Positions 35,572-44,968 of a stretch of DNA of 64,000 bases are shown here, piece after piece; the stretch's first letter is position 1, and every line of letters begins with the position of its first letter. The notes below the pieces were generated by a model that had not been told where the DNA came from, did not search any database, and worked only from the letters and a program-made list of their open reading frames with translations. The DNA is from Nocardia cyriacigeorgica (lineage in GTDB: Bacteria > Actinomycetota > Actinomycetes > Mycobacteriales > Mycobacteriaceae): assembly GCF_010868145.1 (NCBI RefSeq), contig NZ_JAAGUY010000001.1, positions 434,001-498,000 of the forward strand, given 5' to 3'. The translations under genes were made by a program, and so were the position numbers.

Positions 35572-35937
35572 TCAGCTGAGTACGCACGGTGGGCCGCCCG
35601 CGAACCGGAAATCGTCGTCCAGGTCCGCGGGCACCGTGGCGCCCTCGAGCAGCCGGGCGCTGAGGCGCTTGTAGAGCAGCACCACGGCGTGTTCCCAGAG
35701 CAGGCCGAGCACGCCCGCGTAATTCACGCCGCGGGCCAGGGCGAGTTGATCGTGCACCAGGCTCGGATCGCTGACGATCTCGTCGAGCTCCATACCGGCG
35801 CGGGCCTGTTCGACGCTCAGGCGTCGATCCGGTAGCCAGCTCAGACGCCAGGGCGTCTCGGTGTACCCCGGCACACGATGGGCTGTCTCGGGGGTGATAT
35901 CGCTGGTCATCGACCAGTCGGTGAAATAGATGGTCAC
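35572..35937 (-). CDS. Hypothetical protein
   Basis: 121 aa, acidic, soluble, no signal peptide (MTIYFTDWSMTSDITPETAH ... DDDFRFAGGPPCVLS). The Trp/Tyr-containing helices LLWEHAVVLLYKRLSARLLE suggest an alpha-helical fold. No family recognised. It converges on pyrD and is monocistronic. Confidence 0.6.
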   Translation of the reverse strand: MTIYFTDWSMTSDITPETAHRVPGYTETPWRLSWLPDRRLSVEQARAGMELDEIVSDPSLVHDQLALARGVNYAGVLGLLWEHAVVLLYKRLSARLLEGATVPADLDDDFRFAGGPPCVLS

Positions 35938-36287
35938 AGCTGCCTCCTGACGTACTCCGGCACCGAGACCGGGCCGGAGGGGCCGGCGCGGCGTCGCTAC
36001 CGTCGTGCGGAGCGGGATGGGTTGTGGGCGCTACACCGCGGGTGTGGATGCGTCCGGGTCCGTCCCGATGTGGCCGGCGGACTGTGTTTGCCTGCGCCGG
36101 CGGCTGCGGATCATCAGCGTCGTTGTCATCACCAGGGCCTCCCGTCCGTCTGGTGCGGCGCTTTCTCGCCACCCAGTGTGTCATTTGCCGGGACTGGCGG
36201 TCAATTGCCGTTGCGATATGGTAATTGCCGGAAGTGCTGGTCGTTAAACCTCGTTCACGACCGGGAAATGCCGAAAGGGTGGACGCC
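35938..36287. other. 350-bp regulatory gap before the kinase/cyclohydrolase pair
   Basis: Divergent space between the hypothetical gene and the PfkB-like gene. No gene is evident. The part nearest the kinase is AT-richer and contains the 20-bp phased repeats listed separately. Confidence 0.5.
36183..36230 (+). promoter_or_regulatory. Three AATTGCCG-type direct repeats at exact 20-bp spacing
   Basis: ATTTGCCG (36,183-36,190), AATTGCCG (36,203-36,210) and AATTGCCG (36,223-36,230) recur every 20 bp, close to two helical turns, 58-105 nt before the ATG at 36,288. Such phasing places sites on one face of DNA and suggests a cooperative regulator. Confidence 0.6.
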
Positions 36288-37772
36288 ATGGTCCAGCAGG
36301 ACTCGGGCATGGTCGCCGTGCGCAATATCCTCACGCGCCTGTGCAAAAGGTCCGGGCTCAGCCCAGAACGACTGCGCACCACCGAGATCGATGTGGGTCC
36401 GCTACTTGACCTGCCCGCGGTGCGCCGCCACGCGCGCCGGGCCGGGCTCACACCCGAGCATGCGGTGCTGCCGGTCGTTCGCGACCTCGCGCGGCATCTG
36501 CCCACCACTCATCGCCTCATCACCGATGCCGAATTGTCACTCGGGCTGCTACGCGACCCGGCGCCCGATGGCGTCGATCTGGATCTGCTCTACGCGCAGG
36601 ATCTGGGCGAGCGCCGCGAGTACCTGACCCGGCAGTGGCAGCTGCTGCACGAGATCGCCGGCGCCGACCAGATCCCGCCCGCCCCGACGGTGCGCTCGTT
36701 GCGTGCCAGCCCGGAGCGGCGCGCATTCAGCGCGCTGGCCGGCCTGCTGACCACCGGCCCGGTGTTCGGCACCCCACCCGAGCATCGGGTGGAAGCAGCG
36801 GCGGGCACGGGCGAGCCGAAGGTCGCGCCGGGCGTTCTGACGGTGATCGGTGACGCCGTCATCGACCACATCTACCGCGTCGATCACGTCCCGGCCGCTG
36901 GTACCTCCACCCGCGGCAGCTTCGAGGAGCACCCCGGCGGCAAGGGCCTCAACCGAGCCGTCGCCGCAGCCCGCCTCGGTCTGGACGTACGGCTGGTAGC
37001 CGCGGTCGGTGACGACGAGGCCGGACGCCGCATCCTGGACTATCTGCGGGAGGAGAACATCGACACCGAACTGGTGACCGTCGTGCGCGATGCCGCTACA
37101 CCGGTGACCTCGGTGATGATCACCGCCACGGGCGTGGCGGCCAGCATCGGCTGCAAGGATGACCGCATCCGGCTCGGTGAACGCGAACTCACCGGCCCCG
37201 CCCTGCACGCCGCGCTCGCCGCCTCCGATGCGGTGCTGCTGACTTTCGAGCAGCCGCTGCCGGTGATCGAACAGGTCATGTCGCGGGTGCGGCGGATGCG
37301 GCCACGGCCGCTGCTGATGGTGCATCCGGCGCCGCCGGTGGACGCGCCCCAACACCTGTATCAGCATCTGGGGGCCGTCGACTATCTGATGGGCGCCACC
37401 TGGGAACTGGATGAAATGGTGCCCGAGGTCAAGGCCACCTCCGGCGATCACATCGCCAGGCATCTGCGGGCGCTTGGCGTCCGAACCGTTTGTGTCATCG
37501 ATGATTTCGCGTGCACGGTGCGCTCAGAGGACGTCGATATCGACGTCGGCCGCTTCCCCGCCGCACTCAGTGATTCACCGGGCGCCCGGGCCGCATTCGC
37601 CGGAGCGCTGGCGTATAGGCTCCTGTCGGCGCGCCGACCCGCACAGGAACAGGACTACGTGTGGGCGACCGCTGCGATGGTGGCGACCCAGTCCTTCGGC
37701 GACATCCCGGGCGCCATGCCGCTGGCAGGCGAGATCGACCGTCTCGTCCGGCTCGGGCCGGAAGAGCGGTAA
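36288..37772 (+). CDS. PfkB-family (ribokinase-like) kinase with an extra N-terminal domain
   Basis: About 494 aa from ATG 36288 (GGGTGG upstream; a TTG at 36,225 is less likely). Residues about 1-165 form an all-helical domain without a family I recognise. The kinase follows: LTVIGDAVIDHIYRVDHVPA, substrate loop GSFEEHPGGKGLNRAVAAAR, LVAAVGDDEAGRRIL, and a C-terminal ALSDSPGARAAFAGALAYRL in which the usual catalytic D-T-x-G-A-G-D is replaced by DSPGARA, losing the base Asp. Either the phosphotransfer is altered or it binds rather than phosphorylates. Followed by the cyclohydrolase gene. Confidence 0.8.
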   Translation: MVQQDSGMVAVRNILTRLCKRSGLSPERLRTTEIDVGPLLDLPAVRRHARRAGLTPEHAVLPVVRDLARHLPTTHRLITDAELSLGLLRDPAPDGVDLDLLYAQDLGERREYLTRQWQLLHEIAGADQIPPAPTVRSLRASPERRAFSALAGLLTTGPVFGTPPEHRVEAAAGTGEPKVAPGVLTVIGDAVIDHIYRVDHVPAAGTSTRGSFEEHPGGKGLNRAVAAARLGLDVRLVAAVGDDEAGRRILDYLREENIDTELVTVVRDAATPVTSVMITATGVAASIGCKDDRIRLGERELTGPALHAALAASDAVLLTFEQPLPVIEQVMSRVRRMRPRPLLMVHPAPPVDAPQHLYQHLGAVDYLMGATWELDEMVPEVKATSGDHIARHLRALGVRTVCVIDDFACTVRSEDVDIDVGRFPAALSDSPGARAAFAGALAYRLLSARRPAQEQDYVWATAAMVATQSFGDIPGAMPLAGEIDRLVRLGPEER

Positions 37773-37861
37773 CCACACCACTGGAGAGGCTCGGTACGGC
37801 CGCGATCGCGCTGCACGCACCGAACCGGCGGGGCACCACCCCGTACGACACAGGAGGCGCG

Positions 37862-38527
37862 TTGACCATAGTTGCGGTACCGACCGGCGACACCGGTCAC
37901 CGGTTCACCCGCGGCGGGCGCGACATCAGGGTTCGGGTTCAGGAAGTGACCGGCGGCGCCGAGGACGGGCATGTACTCGTCTTCGGCGAACCCGGCAACG
38001 GCTGCCTGGTCCGAGTACATTCGCGCTGCCTCTACGGCGAGGCTCTCGGTTCCCAGGACTGTGACTGCGGTCCCGAACTCACCAAGGCGCTCGACGAGAT
38101 CCAGAACGAGGGCGCGGGCGTGCTGATCTACCTCGAGCAGGAAGGCCGCGGCTGCGGTTTGGTCGCCAAGGCGCACGGCTACCGCGAAAGCGAACGCTCC
38201 GGCACCGACACCTTCATCAGCTATGAACGCCTCGGCCTGCCCGCCGATGCCCGCACCTACACCCACGCCGCGACCAGTCTGCTCGACCTGGGTGTGACCC
38301 GGGTGCGGCTGCTCACCAACAACCCCGACAAGGTCGCAGCACTTCGCGAGGCCGGTATCGAGGTCATCACGGTCCCCCTGGCCACCACACCGTTGAGCGA
38401 CCGCGCGGCCCAATATCTGGAGGCCAAGCGGCAGCGGCGCGGGCACTGGATCCCTGCCGATGCCGCGTCGGCGTCGGATTCCGCGCTGCTCGACCGGCCC
38501 GAACCGCAGCATCAGGGCCACATCTAG
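37862..38527 (+). CDS. GTP cyclohydrolase II family protein
   Basis: 221 aa using TTG 37862 with AGGAGG 6 nt upstream; no ATG or GTG fits. RibA landmarks: zinc site VRVHSRCLYGEALGSQDCDC, catalytic EQEGRGCGLVAK (Ile to Cys in QEGRGIGL), and LLTNNPDKVAALREAGIEV. The DHBP synthase half of fused RibBA is missing, and LxDQ..DT is replaced by ERSGTDTFISYERLG. It is therefore a paralogue that may open GTP for a specialised product rather than riboflavin. Probably co-transcribed with the kinase 89 nt upstream. Confidence 0.86.
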   Translation: MTIVAVPTGDTGHRFTRGGRDIRVRVQEVTGGAEDGHVLVFGEPGNGCLVRVHSRCLYGEALGSQDCDCGPELTKALDEIQNEGAGVLIYLEQEGRGCGLVAKAHGYRESERSGTDTFISYERLGLPADARTYTHAATSLLDLGVTRVRLLTNNPDKVAALREAGIEVITVPLATTPLSDRAAQYLEAKRQRRGHWIPADAASASDSALLDRPEPQHQGHI

Positions 38528-38534
38528 AGCGCGT

Positions 38535-38577
38535 CGATGCCGTTGCGGGAGCGTCTGGCCGCGCCCGCAACGCATCG
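38535..38577. terminator. Terminator after the cyclohydrolase gene
   Basis: CGATGcCGTTGCGGG and CCCGCAACGCATCG form a 14-bp stem with one bulged C, starting 7 nt after the stop. No U-tract. Confidence 0.65.
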
Positions 38578-38750
38578 GCGCAGTTTCGTTACCCACGTCA
38601 CAATGTCCGATTTGCCGCTACCATGAGTGAGCCGCGTCACTCGGTGCCGCGCCATCGGTAAGCCGGTATGACGGCAGATGCCGTCGCGACCGTCTCCGAT
38701 GGGCCGAGCGCCGCGACGCTCGGCTCATGCAGCGACATCGGGAACGGAAC

Positions 38751-40580
38751 ATGACCACAACAGACATCGGCTACGCGCACCCCTCTGGCACCACCGTCTA
38801 CACGGTGCCGCAAGCCTTTCAGCAGACCATCACCCTGCGCCCCGACCAGGTCGCGCTACGCACGGTGGGCGGCACCCAGGAGATCACCTGGCGCGAATAC
38901 GGCGAACGGGTACGTGCTCTGGCCGCGGGGCTTGCGGCGCTGGGTGTCAGCCGTGGCGACACCGTCGGCATCATGCTCACCAACCGGCCCGAGTTCAACT
39001 TGATCGACACCGCGGCACTGCATCTGGGTGCCACGCCGTTCTCGATCTACAACACCAGCTCCGCCGAACAGATCACCCATCTGTTCACCAACGCCGCCAA
39101 CAAGGTCGTGGTCACCGAACAGAAGTTCCTCGACGTCATCACCGGATCCGGTGTGCCGATCGAGCATCTGATCGTCGTCGACGGGCCGGTCACCGGTGCG
39201 ATCACCCTCGAGGATCTCGAGTCCAACTCCGCCGACGATTTCGATTTCGACGCTGCCTGGCAGGCCGTACAGCCAGACGATCTGGCCACACTCATCTACA
39301 CCTCCGGCACCACCGGGCCCTCCAAGGGCGTGGAGATCACCCACCGCAATGTGCTGGCGCAAGTGATCGCGCTCGTCAGCGGCCCGCTCTCGGTGGGAAT
39401 CGATGACCGGATCGTGTCGTATCTGCCTGCCGCCCACGTCGCCGACCGCATCTCCGCGCATGCGATGAACCTGCTCACCGGTATCCAGCAGACCACGGTG
39501 CCCGATCCGCGCGAGGTCGCCGCCGCGCTGCCGGATGCGCGGCCCACCGTGTTCTTCGGGGTGCCGCGGGTGTGGCAGAAGATCAAGGCCGGTATCGAAG
39601 CCAAGCTCGCCACCGAGTCCGGGGTGAAGAAATCACTGGCCACCTGGGCGATCGACACCGGTGTCGCCGCGGCGCGCGCTGATCTGGCAGGTTCCGGGCG
39701 CAGTCTGCTGCTGCGGGTGCAGCATCCGATCGCCGATGCCCTGGTGCTGTCGAAGCTGCGGGCCGCGCTCGGGCTCGACGAACTGAAGGTGGCGTCCTCG
39801 GGTGCGGCGCCGATTCCGGCGGAGACCCTCGAATACTTCCTCGGCCTCGGCTTCACGGTGTCGGAGGTATGGGGCATGTCCGAAACCACCGGCGTCGGCA
39901 CCTACACCGAGCTCGACAAACCGCGCCCCGGCACTGTCGGGCGCCCCGTCGACGGCCTCGAACTGCGCCTGGACGCCGACGGCGAAGTGCTGGTGCGCGG
40001 GCCCATCGTCACCCCCGGCTACCGCGATATGCCGGATAAAACCGCTGAGGCCTTCGACGATGACGGCTGGCTGCGCACCGGCGATGTGGGCACTCTCGAC
40101 GCGGACGGCTATCTGCGCATCGTCGACCGCAAGAAGGAACTCATCATCAACGAGGCGGGCAAGAACATCGCCCCCAGCAATATCGAGAACTCGGTCAAGG
40201 CGGTGTCGTCGCTGATCGGGCAGGTCGTGGCCCTCGGCGACGCCAAACCCTATATTTCGGCGCTGATCGTGCTCGACCCCGATATCGCGGCCGTCCGCGC
40301 CAAGGAACTCGATGCCGCCGACGCCGATATCGCCACACTGGCCACCCGCCGTGAGATCGTCGACGAGGTGCTGGCCGCGGTGCAGGCGGGCAACAAGAAG
40401 CTCTCCCGGGTCGAGCAGATAAAACGATTCACCGTGCTCCCCGCGGTATGGGAGCCCGGCGGTGACGAACTGACGCCGAAGATGTCGCTCAAACGTCAGC
40501 CGATCGCGGCGAAGTATGCGAGCGAGATCTCCGCCCTCTACGCCGAAACCGTCGCCGAAACCGTCATCGACGTGAAGTAA
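38751..40580 (+). CDS. AMP-dependent long-chain acyl-CoA synthetase
   Basis: 609 aa from ATG 38751. It activates fatty acids to acyl-CoA through an acyl-AMP. ATP loop LIYTSGTTGPSKGVEITHRN, EVWGMSETTGVGTYTELDKP, GWLRTGDVGTLDADGYLRIV, and the C-terminal catalytic Lys region DRKKELIINEAGKNIAPSNI are all present. It resembles the FadD15/FACL branch. Single gene ending at a strong hairpin. Confidence 0.93.
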   Translation: MTTTDIGYAHPSGTTVYTVPQAFQQTITLRPDQVALRTVGGTQEITWREYGERVRALAAGLAALGVSRGDTVGIMLTNRPEFNLIDTAALHLGATPFSIYNTSSAEQITHLFTNAANKVVVTEQKFLDVITGSGVPIEHLIVVDGPVTGAITLEDLESNSADDFDFDAAWQAVQPDDLATLIYTSGTTGPSKGVEITHRNVLAQVIALVSGPLSVGIDDRIVSYLPAAHVADRISAHAMNLLTGIQQTTVPDPREVAAALPDARPTVFFGVPRVWQKIKAGIEAKLATESGVKKSLATWAIDTGVAAARADLAGSGRSLLLRVQHPIADALVLSKLRAALGLDELKVASSGAAPIPAETLEYFLGLGFTVSEVWGMSETTGVGTYTELDKPRPGTVGRPVDGLELRLDADGEVLVRGPIVTPGYRDMPDKTAEAFDDDGWLRTGDVGTLDADGYLRIVDRKKELIINEAGKNIAPSNIENSVKAVSSLIGQVVALGDAKPYISALIVLDPDIAAVRAKELDAADADIATLATRREIVDEVLAAVQAGNKKLSRVEQIKRFTVLPAVWEPGGDELTPKMSLKRQPIAAKYASEISALYAETVAETVIDVK

Positions 40581-40599
40581 TCCCAGACCTGCTGAAAGC

Positions 40600-40635
40600 G
40601 CTGTGGCCCTGAGCGATCACGCCCAGGGCCACAGC
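40600..40635. terminator. Bidirectional terminator after the acyl-CoA synthetase
   Basis: GCTGTGGCCCTG and CAGGGCCACAGC make a perfect 12-bp stem with a 12-nt loop. Before the transposon arrived this hairpin would have lain between the two convergent genes fadD-like and PEBP, only about 20 bp past the PEBP stop. Confidence 0.8.
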
Positions 40636-40649
40636 CGTATCCGGGTCAG

Positions 40650-40654
40650 TTCTG
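40650..40654. repeat. Left target-site duplication TTCTG
   Basis: TTCTG immediately outside the left terminal repeat equals TTCTG at 45,966-45,970 outside the right one, the 5-bp duplication expected of Tn3-family transposition. Confidence 0.85.
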
Positions 40655-40710
40655 GGGGTAGCCGTAGCATCGGCCGAATTTCGGGCGGATATGGCGTAAC
40701 CCGCTGGTAG
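40655..40710 (+). repeat. Left terminal inverted repeat of the Tn3 element
   Basis: GGGGTAGCCGTAGCATCGGC... for 56 bp, differing from the complement of 45,910-45,965 at two positions (6 and 14). The GGGG end is typical of the family. Confidence 0.92.
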
Positions 40711-40805
40711 TGGTGGGGTTTGGTGTTGTCGCGCTGCGGGATTGGGTTGTTGGTGCTTTGCTGGCTGGCGTTGTGGTCGGTCGGTGTGGTGGAGGGTGAG
40801 GGTTC

Positions 40806-43800
40806 GTGGCGACGCGGGTGTTCGCGGACGAGGAGCTGGAGCGTCTGCGGGAGTTCCCGGAGATCGGTCGTGAGGAGTTGTTCCGGTTCTTCACGTTGAC
40901 TCCGGCGGATGTGGCGTTTGTGGATCCGGGGCGTGGTCGGGGTCCGGCGGATCGGTTGGGGTTGGCGATCGCGTTGTGCACGTTGCCGTGGTTGGGGTTC
41001 GTTCCGGACAGGTTGGTGACGGCGCCGCCGGTGGCAGTGGCGCGGTTGGCGCAGCAGTTGGGGGTGGATCCGGTCGAGATCAGCTCCTACGGTCGTCGCG
41101 CCAAGACGCGGACCGAGCATGTGCGGCTGGCCGCGCGGTATCTGGGTTGGCGCAGCGCGGGGGTGATGGAGTTGAAGGAACTCGACGAGTTCCTGTTGGC
41201 GCGGGCGCTGGAGCACGATTCCCCGACGCTGCTGTTCCGGTTGGGGTGCGATTTTTTGGTGTCGGCGCGGGTGATCCGGCCGGGGCCGGTGATGGTGATC
41301 GAGCGGGTCGCGCACGCTCGCGCCCAGGCTCAGGCCGAAACCTACGATCGGCTCGCCCACGAGTTCACTGCTGAGCGGTGCGCGCAGTTGGACGGGTTGC
41401 TGGTCAACGACGCGTAGATCGGGGTGTCGCGGTTGCGGTGGCTGTCGACCGGGCCGGTGGAGGCGTCCGCGTCGGCGGTACGCGCGGAGGTCGACAAACT
41501 CGGGTTCCTGCGCGGTCTCGGCGCCGACGAGCTGGATATGTCGGTGCTGCCCGCCGAGCGGCGCCGGTTCCTGGCCACGATGGGCCGCCGGTTGACCGGC
41601 CAAGCCCTCGAACGTCGTGACCCGCAGCGGCGGTATCCGATCCTGCTGACGGTGCTGGCGCAGTCGGGCACCGATGTGCTCGATGAGGTGGTGGGGCTGT
41701 TCGATCAGGCGCTCTCGGCGAAATTCGGTGCCGCCGAACGCCGTATGCAACAGGAGTTGGCCGAGCGCGGCAAGACCGGCGAGGACCGCCAGGCCCTGCT
41801 CGACGATCTCCTCGAGATCGTCACCGACCTCGGGATCGGCGACGAGCAGATCGGCGGGCTGATCCGCGGTGAGCGGATCGGGTGGGAACGGTTACGGGCG
41901 GCGCTCGCGCAGGCCAAACCCCGACTTCCGCGTGATCACGGGCATCTGGCCGCGCTCGACGCCTCGTATTCGTATCTGCGCCAGTTCACTCCTGCGGTGC
42001 TGTCGACGGTGCGTTTCGCGGGCGGCACCGCGGCGACGAAGTTGCTGATCGCGGTGCACATGCTGCGCGAGTTAAACGCGACCGGCGCCCGCAAGGTCCC
42101 CGCCGAGGCCCCGACAGGGTTCATACCGACGAAATGGCGCGGCTACCTCGACGAAGCCCGCAAGTCCGGCAGCGCCACCGCGTATCGGCACTACTGGGAG
42201 CTGTGCGTGCTGCTCAGGTTGCGCGACGGGCTGCGCAGCGGGGACGTGTTCGTACCGGGGTCACGCCGCTACGCCGACCCGGCCGCCTACCTGCTCACCG
42301 CTGAGCAGTGGGAGCCCCAACGAGGTGAGTTCTGCCGTCTGGTCGGCAAATCCGCCGACCCCGCCCAAGCCCTGGCGGCGGCGACCGACGAACTGCACAC
42401 CGCGGTCGCCGAGCTGGAGACCGTCCTCGCCGCTGGTGAGGGCCCGGTCCGCCTCAACGAGGCCGGGGATCTGGTGATCTCGCCGTTGACCACCGAGGAC
42501 GTCCCGGCCGAGGCGGTCGCGTTGAAGGCCGAGCTGACCGAGATGCTGCCGTTCGCGCCGATCGTGTCGCTTCTCATCGAGCTGGACAAACGCACCGGCT
42601 ACCTGGACTGCTTGACCCACGCGAGCGGAAAGCAGGCCCGCACGCCGGAATTGAAACGCAACCTCATCGCGGTCCTGCTCGCCTACTCGACCAACCTCGG
42701 ACTCACCAGGATGGGTGAGGCGTGTGGAATCTCCTACGACATCCTGGCCTGGACCTCGGAATGGTACGTGCGCGAGGAGACCCTGCGGGCGGCGAACCTG
42801 GCCATCCTCGACTACCACCAACGCCTGCCGCTGACGGCGGTGTTCGGCGCCGGAACCCTGTCCTCCTCGGACGGGCAGCGGTTCCCGACGCGCGGCAAGT
42901 CGATCACCGCCCGCGCGTTGAGCCGCTATTTCGCCAACGAGGGCCTGTCGACCTACACCCACGTCACCGACCAGCACGCCACCTACGGCACGAAGATCAT
43001 CGTCGCCACCCGCCGCGAGGCGCACTACGTGCTCGACGAGATCCTGGGCAACGCCACCGATCTCCCGATCACCGAACACGCGACCGACACCCACGGCGTC
43101 ACCCTCGTCAATTTCGGATTGTTCGACCTGCTCGGGATGCAGCTCTCGCCCCGAATCCGGGACCTGGGCCGCATCACCCTCTACCGGCCGGACCGCGCGC
43201 CGACGCCGAGACCAGGTTCCCGCGCACGGGCCCGCTGATGACGCGCAAGCTGAACACGGAATTGATCGCCGAACACTGGGACGACCTGCTCCGGTTGGCG
43301 GGGTCGTTGAAGTTCGGGCACGCCACCGCCTCGCTGCTGGTCGGGAAACTCTCCGCATCCGGGCGTCAGAACGCCCTCGCCGCGGCGCTCAAGGAATACG
43401 GGGCGCTGCGGCGCACGATCTACGCCGCGAAATACCTCGCCGACCCCGACTACCGGCGCAAGATCTCCCGACAACTCAACAAGGGAGAATCCCTGCACGC
43501 GCTGCGCCGCGACCTGCTCTACGCCCATGAGGGCATGATCCGGGCGCGGCACCTCGACGGCCAGACCGAACAAGCCTGGTGCCTCACTCTGGCCACGAAC
43601 GCCGTGATCGCCTGGACCACAGAGTATTACGGTCTCGCCGTGGAGCAGATGCGACGGTCCGGCCGCCGAATCGATGACGATGTGCTCGCCCACATCAGCC
43701 CCGCCCACAGCGCCAACATCAATTTCTTCGGCGCGATCGAGGTCGACATCGACGCCGAACTCGCCGCACTCGGCCCAACCGGATATCGGCCGTTGCGGGT

Positions 43801-43819
43801 CCGCGACACCTTGTTCTGA
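40806..43819 (+). pseudogene. Tn3-family transposase (tnpA), interrupted by a stop and a frameshift
   Basis: Codes for a transposase of about 1,000 aa in three pieces. 40,806-41,417: N-terminal DUF4158 DNA-binding domain, ending at TAG (41,415-41,417). 41,418-about 43,195: same frame (open frame, first start codon 41,424), the main body and start of the DDE domain, including the Asp in SSSDGQRF. About 43,200-43,819: another frame, FPRTGPLMTRKLNTELIAEH to the end, with the last DDE helices TEQAWCLTLATNAVIAWTTE. The TAG stands where relatives have a Glu codon. The frame change coincides with an extra GC in a GCGCGC run. Full-length TnpA should not be made without readthrough. Confidence 0.85.
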
Positions 43820-43965
43820 TCGCTGCCTCGGGCGGGATCCATAGGGCTTGCAGGTGTAGAGCGCGTCCGTGGTCACGACGGTCGCGCCGAGGGTATAGCG
43901 CAGTGTCGGCGTCCATCTCGGGCATCGGCTCCGGATCCGACTGGCGAGCCCGACATATGCAGAAG

Positions 43966-44610
43966 TCAGGACTTACTGCGTGCGAAAAGAATCGCTTGCT
44001 GAGCTTTCGCGTCCGGGTCGAGTAGCATCTGAGCCTCGACCACGAATCCGGCATCGCGCAGCCAGGATGCCACCTGGTCAGGCTGACGGCGGTGGACATG
44101 GACATTCATCGGGTGACCGCCATAGCCGTCGGTCTTCAACAACGACTCGTCGCCGACGTGAAACAGCAGCTGCAGCGGTCCGCCGGGACGCAATGCTCGG
44201 TGGAAGTGCCCGAACACGGTCGGCACCTCGTCGTCAGGGATGTGGATCAACGACTGCCAGGCGAGCAGGCCGGTCACCGAAGCGTCGGGGAGGTCCAGGT
44301 CCGTCATCGAGCCCACCTCGAACCGCAGGCCGGGGTGGTCGCGCCGGGCCACGTCGATCATCGCCGGGGAGAGGTCGACACCGAAGGCGTCGACACCGAG
44401 CTCATGTAGGTGGGCGGTGACTTCACCGGGGCCGCAGCCGACGTCCGCGACCGGCCCGCCGCCAGCGATCCGCACGCTGTCGGCGAACAACGCCAGAGCG
44501 GCGCGAAGGTACTGGTGTCCGGCGAGGGCGCCGCGCACTTGGTCGGCATAGCTGACCGCGACCGTGTCATAAGAGGTTCGGGTGTCGGCCAACCAGTCAT
44601 TCGTGGTCAT
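43966..44610 (-). CDS. SAM-dependent methyltransferase, transposon cargo
   Basis: 214 aa from ATG 44610. Class I methyltransferase: GGPVADVGCGPGEVTAHLHE (motif I), VDAFGVDLSPAMIDVARRDH (motif II), LLAWQSLIHIPDDEV and ALRPGGPLQLLFHVGDE. The RQPDQVASWLRDAGFVVEAQ ending is like small-molecule methyltransferases. It lies between tnpA and tnpR, opposite to both, where Tn3 elements carry passenger genes. Substrate unknown; detoxification of a natural product is possible but not shown. Confidence 0.85.
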   Translation of the reverse strand: MTTNDWLADTRTSYDTVAVSYADQVRGALAGHQYLRAALALFADSVRIAGGGPVADVGCGPGEVTAHLHELGVDAFGVDLSPAMIDVARRDHPGLRFEVGSMTDLDLPDASVTGLLAWQSLIHIPDDEVPTVFGHFHRALRPGGPLQLLFHVGDESLLKTDGYGGHPMNVHVHRRQPDQVASWLRDAGFVVEAQMLLDPDAKAQQAILFARSKS

Positions 44611-44793
44611 GACCGGCACGATATTCCATGATCACGACCTCGTGGACGGCCGACGCAGAGAGAACCGATCATCGGCCCGCCGACTGGCCCTGAACTCCGC
44701 CGCGTTTCCGCGGACCGCAATGCAGGAGAGCACACCATGGCGCTGGCCACCGAACAGCGTCGCCGTAACAAGCCGGCATCCGTGCTGCGATAA

Positions 44794-44916
44794 TGTCGTC
44801 AAATGACCCTTTGACGACACCCATCGGGGGCGGCTCCCGGGCCGCGTGGATCGTGCGGAAACAGCACTCCCGATCCATTGCCGTCCGTTCCGTATTGACG
44901 ACAGGGTTTGACGACA
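44794..44916. promoter_or_regulatory. res site of the transposon
   Basis: Site I: TGTCGTCAAA-tgaccc-TTTGACGACA (44,794-44,819), a perfect dyad. Further copies of the half-site TTGACGACA at 44,895-44,903 and 44,908-44,916 are direct repeats and likely the accessory subsites. They end about 50 bp before the resolvase start, so resolvase would recombine here and also repress its own gene. Confidence 0.75.
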
Positions 44917-44968
44917 GATAGAACGGTGAACGGAGAGCAACCGGATCGAAAGAAGGGGCGCTGCGGTC

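Noticed and set aside
40617-41750. 377-codon frame antisense to the transposase start
   Set aside because: His/Pro/Arg-rich shadow spanning the terminal repeat and both sides of the transposase nonsense codon.
43180-43230. Programmed -1 frameshift in the transposase
   Set aside because: There is no slippery heptamer or clear stimulatory structure; the shift coincides with a GC-repeat expansion, and the gene has a separate nonsense codon.
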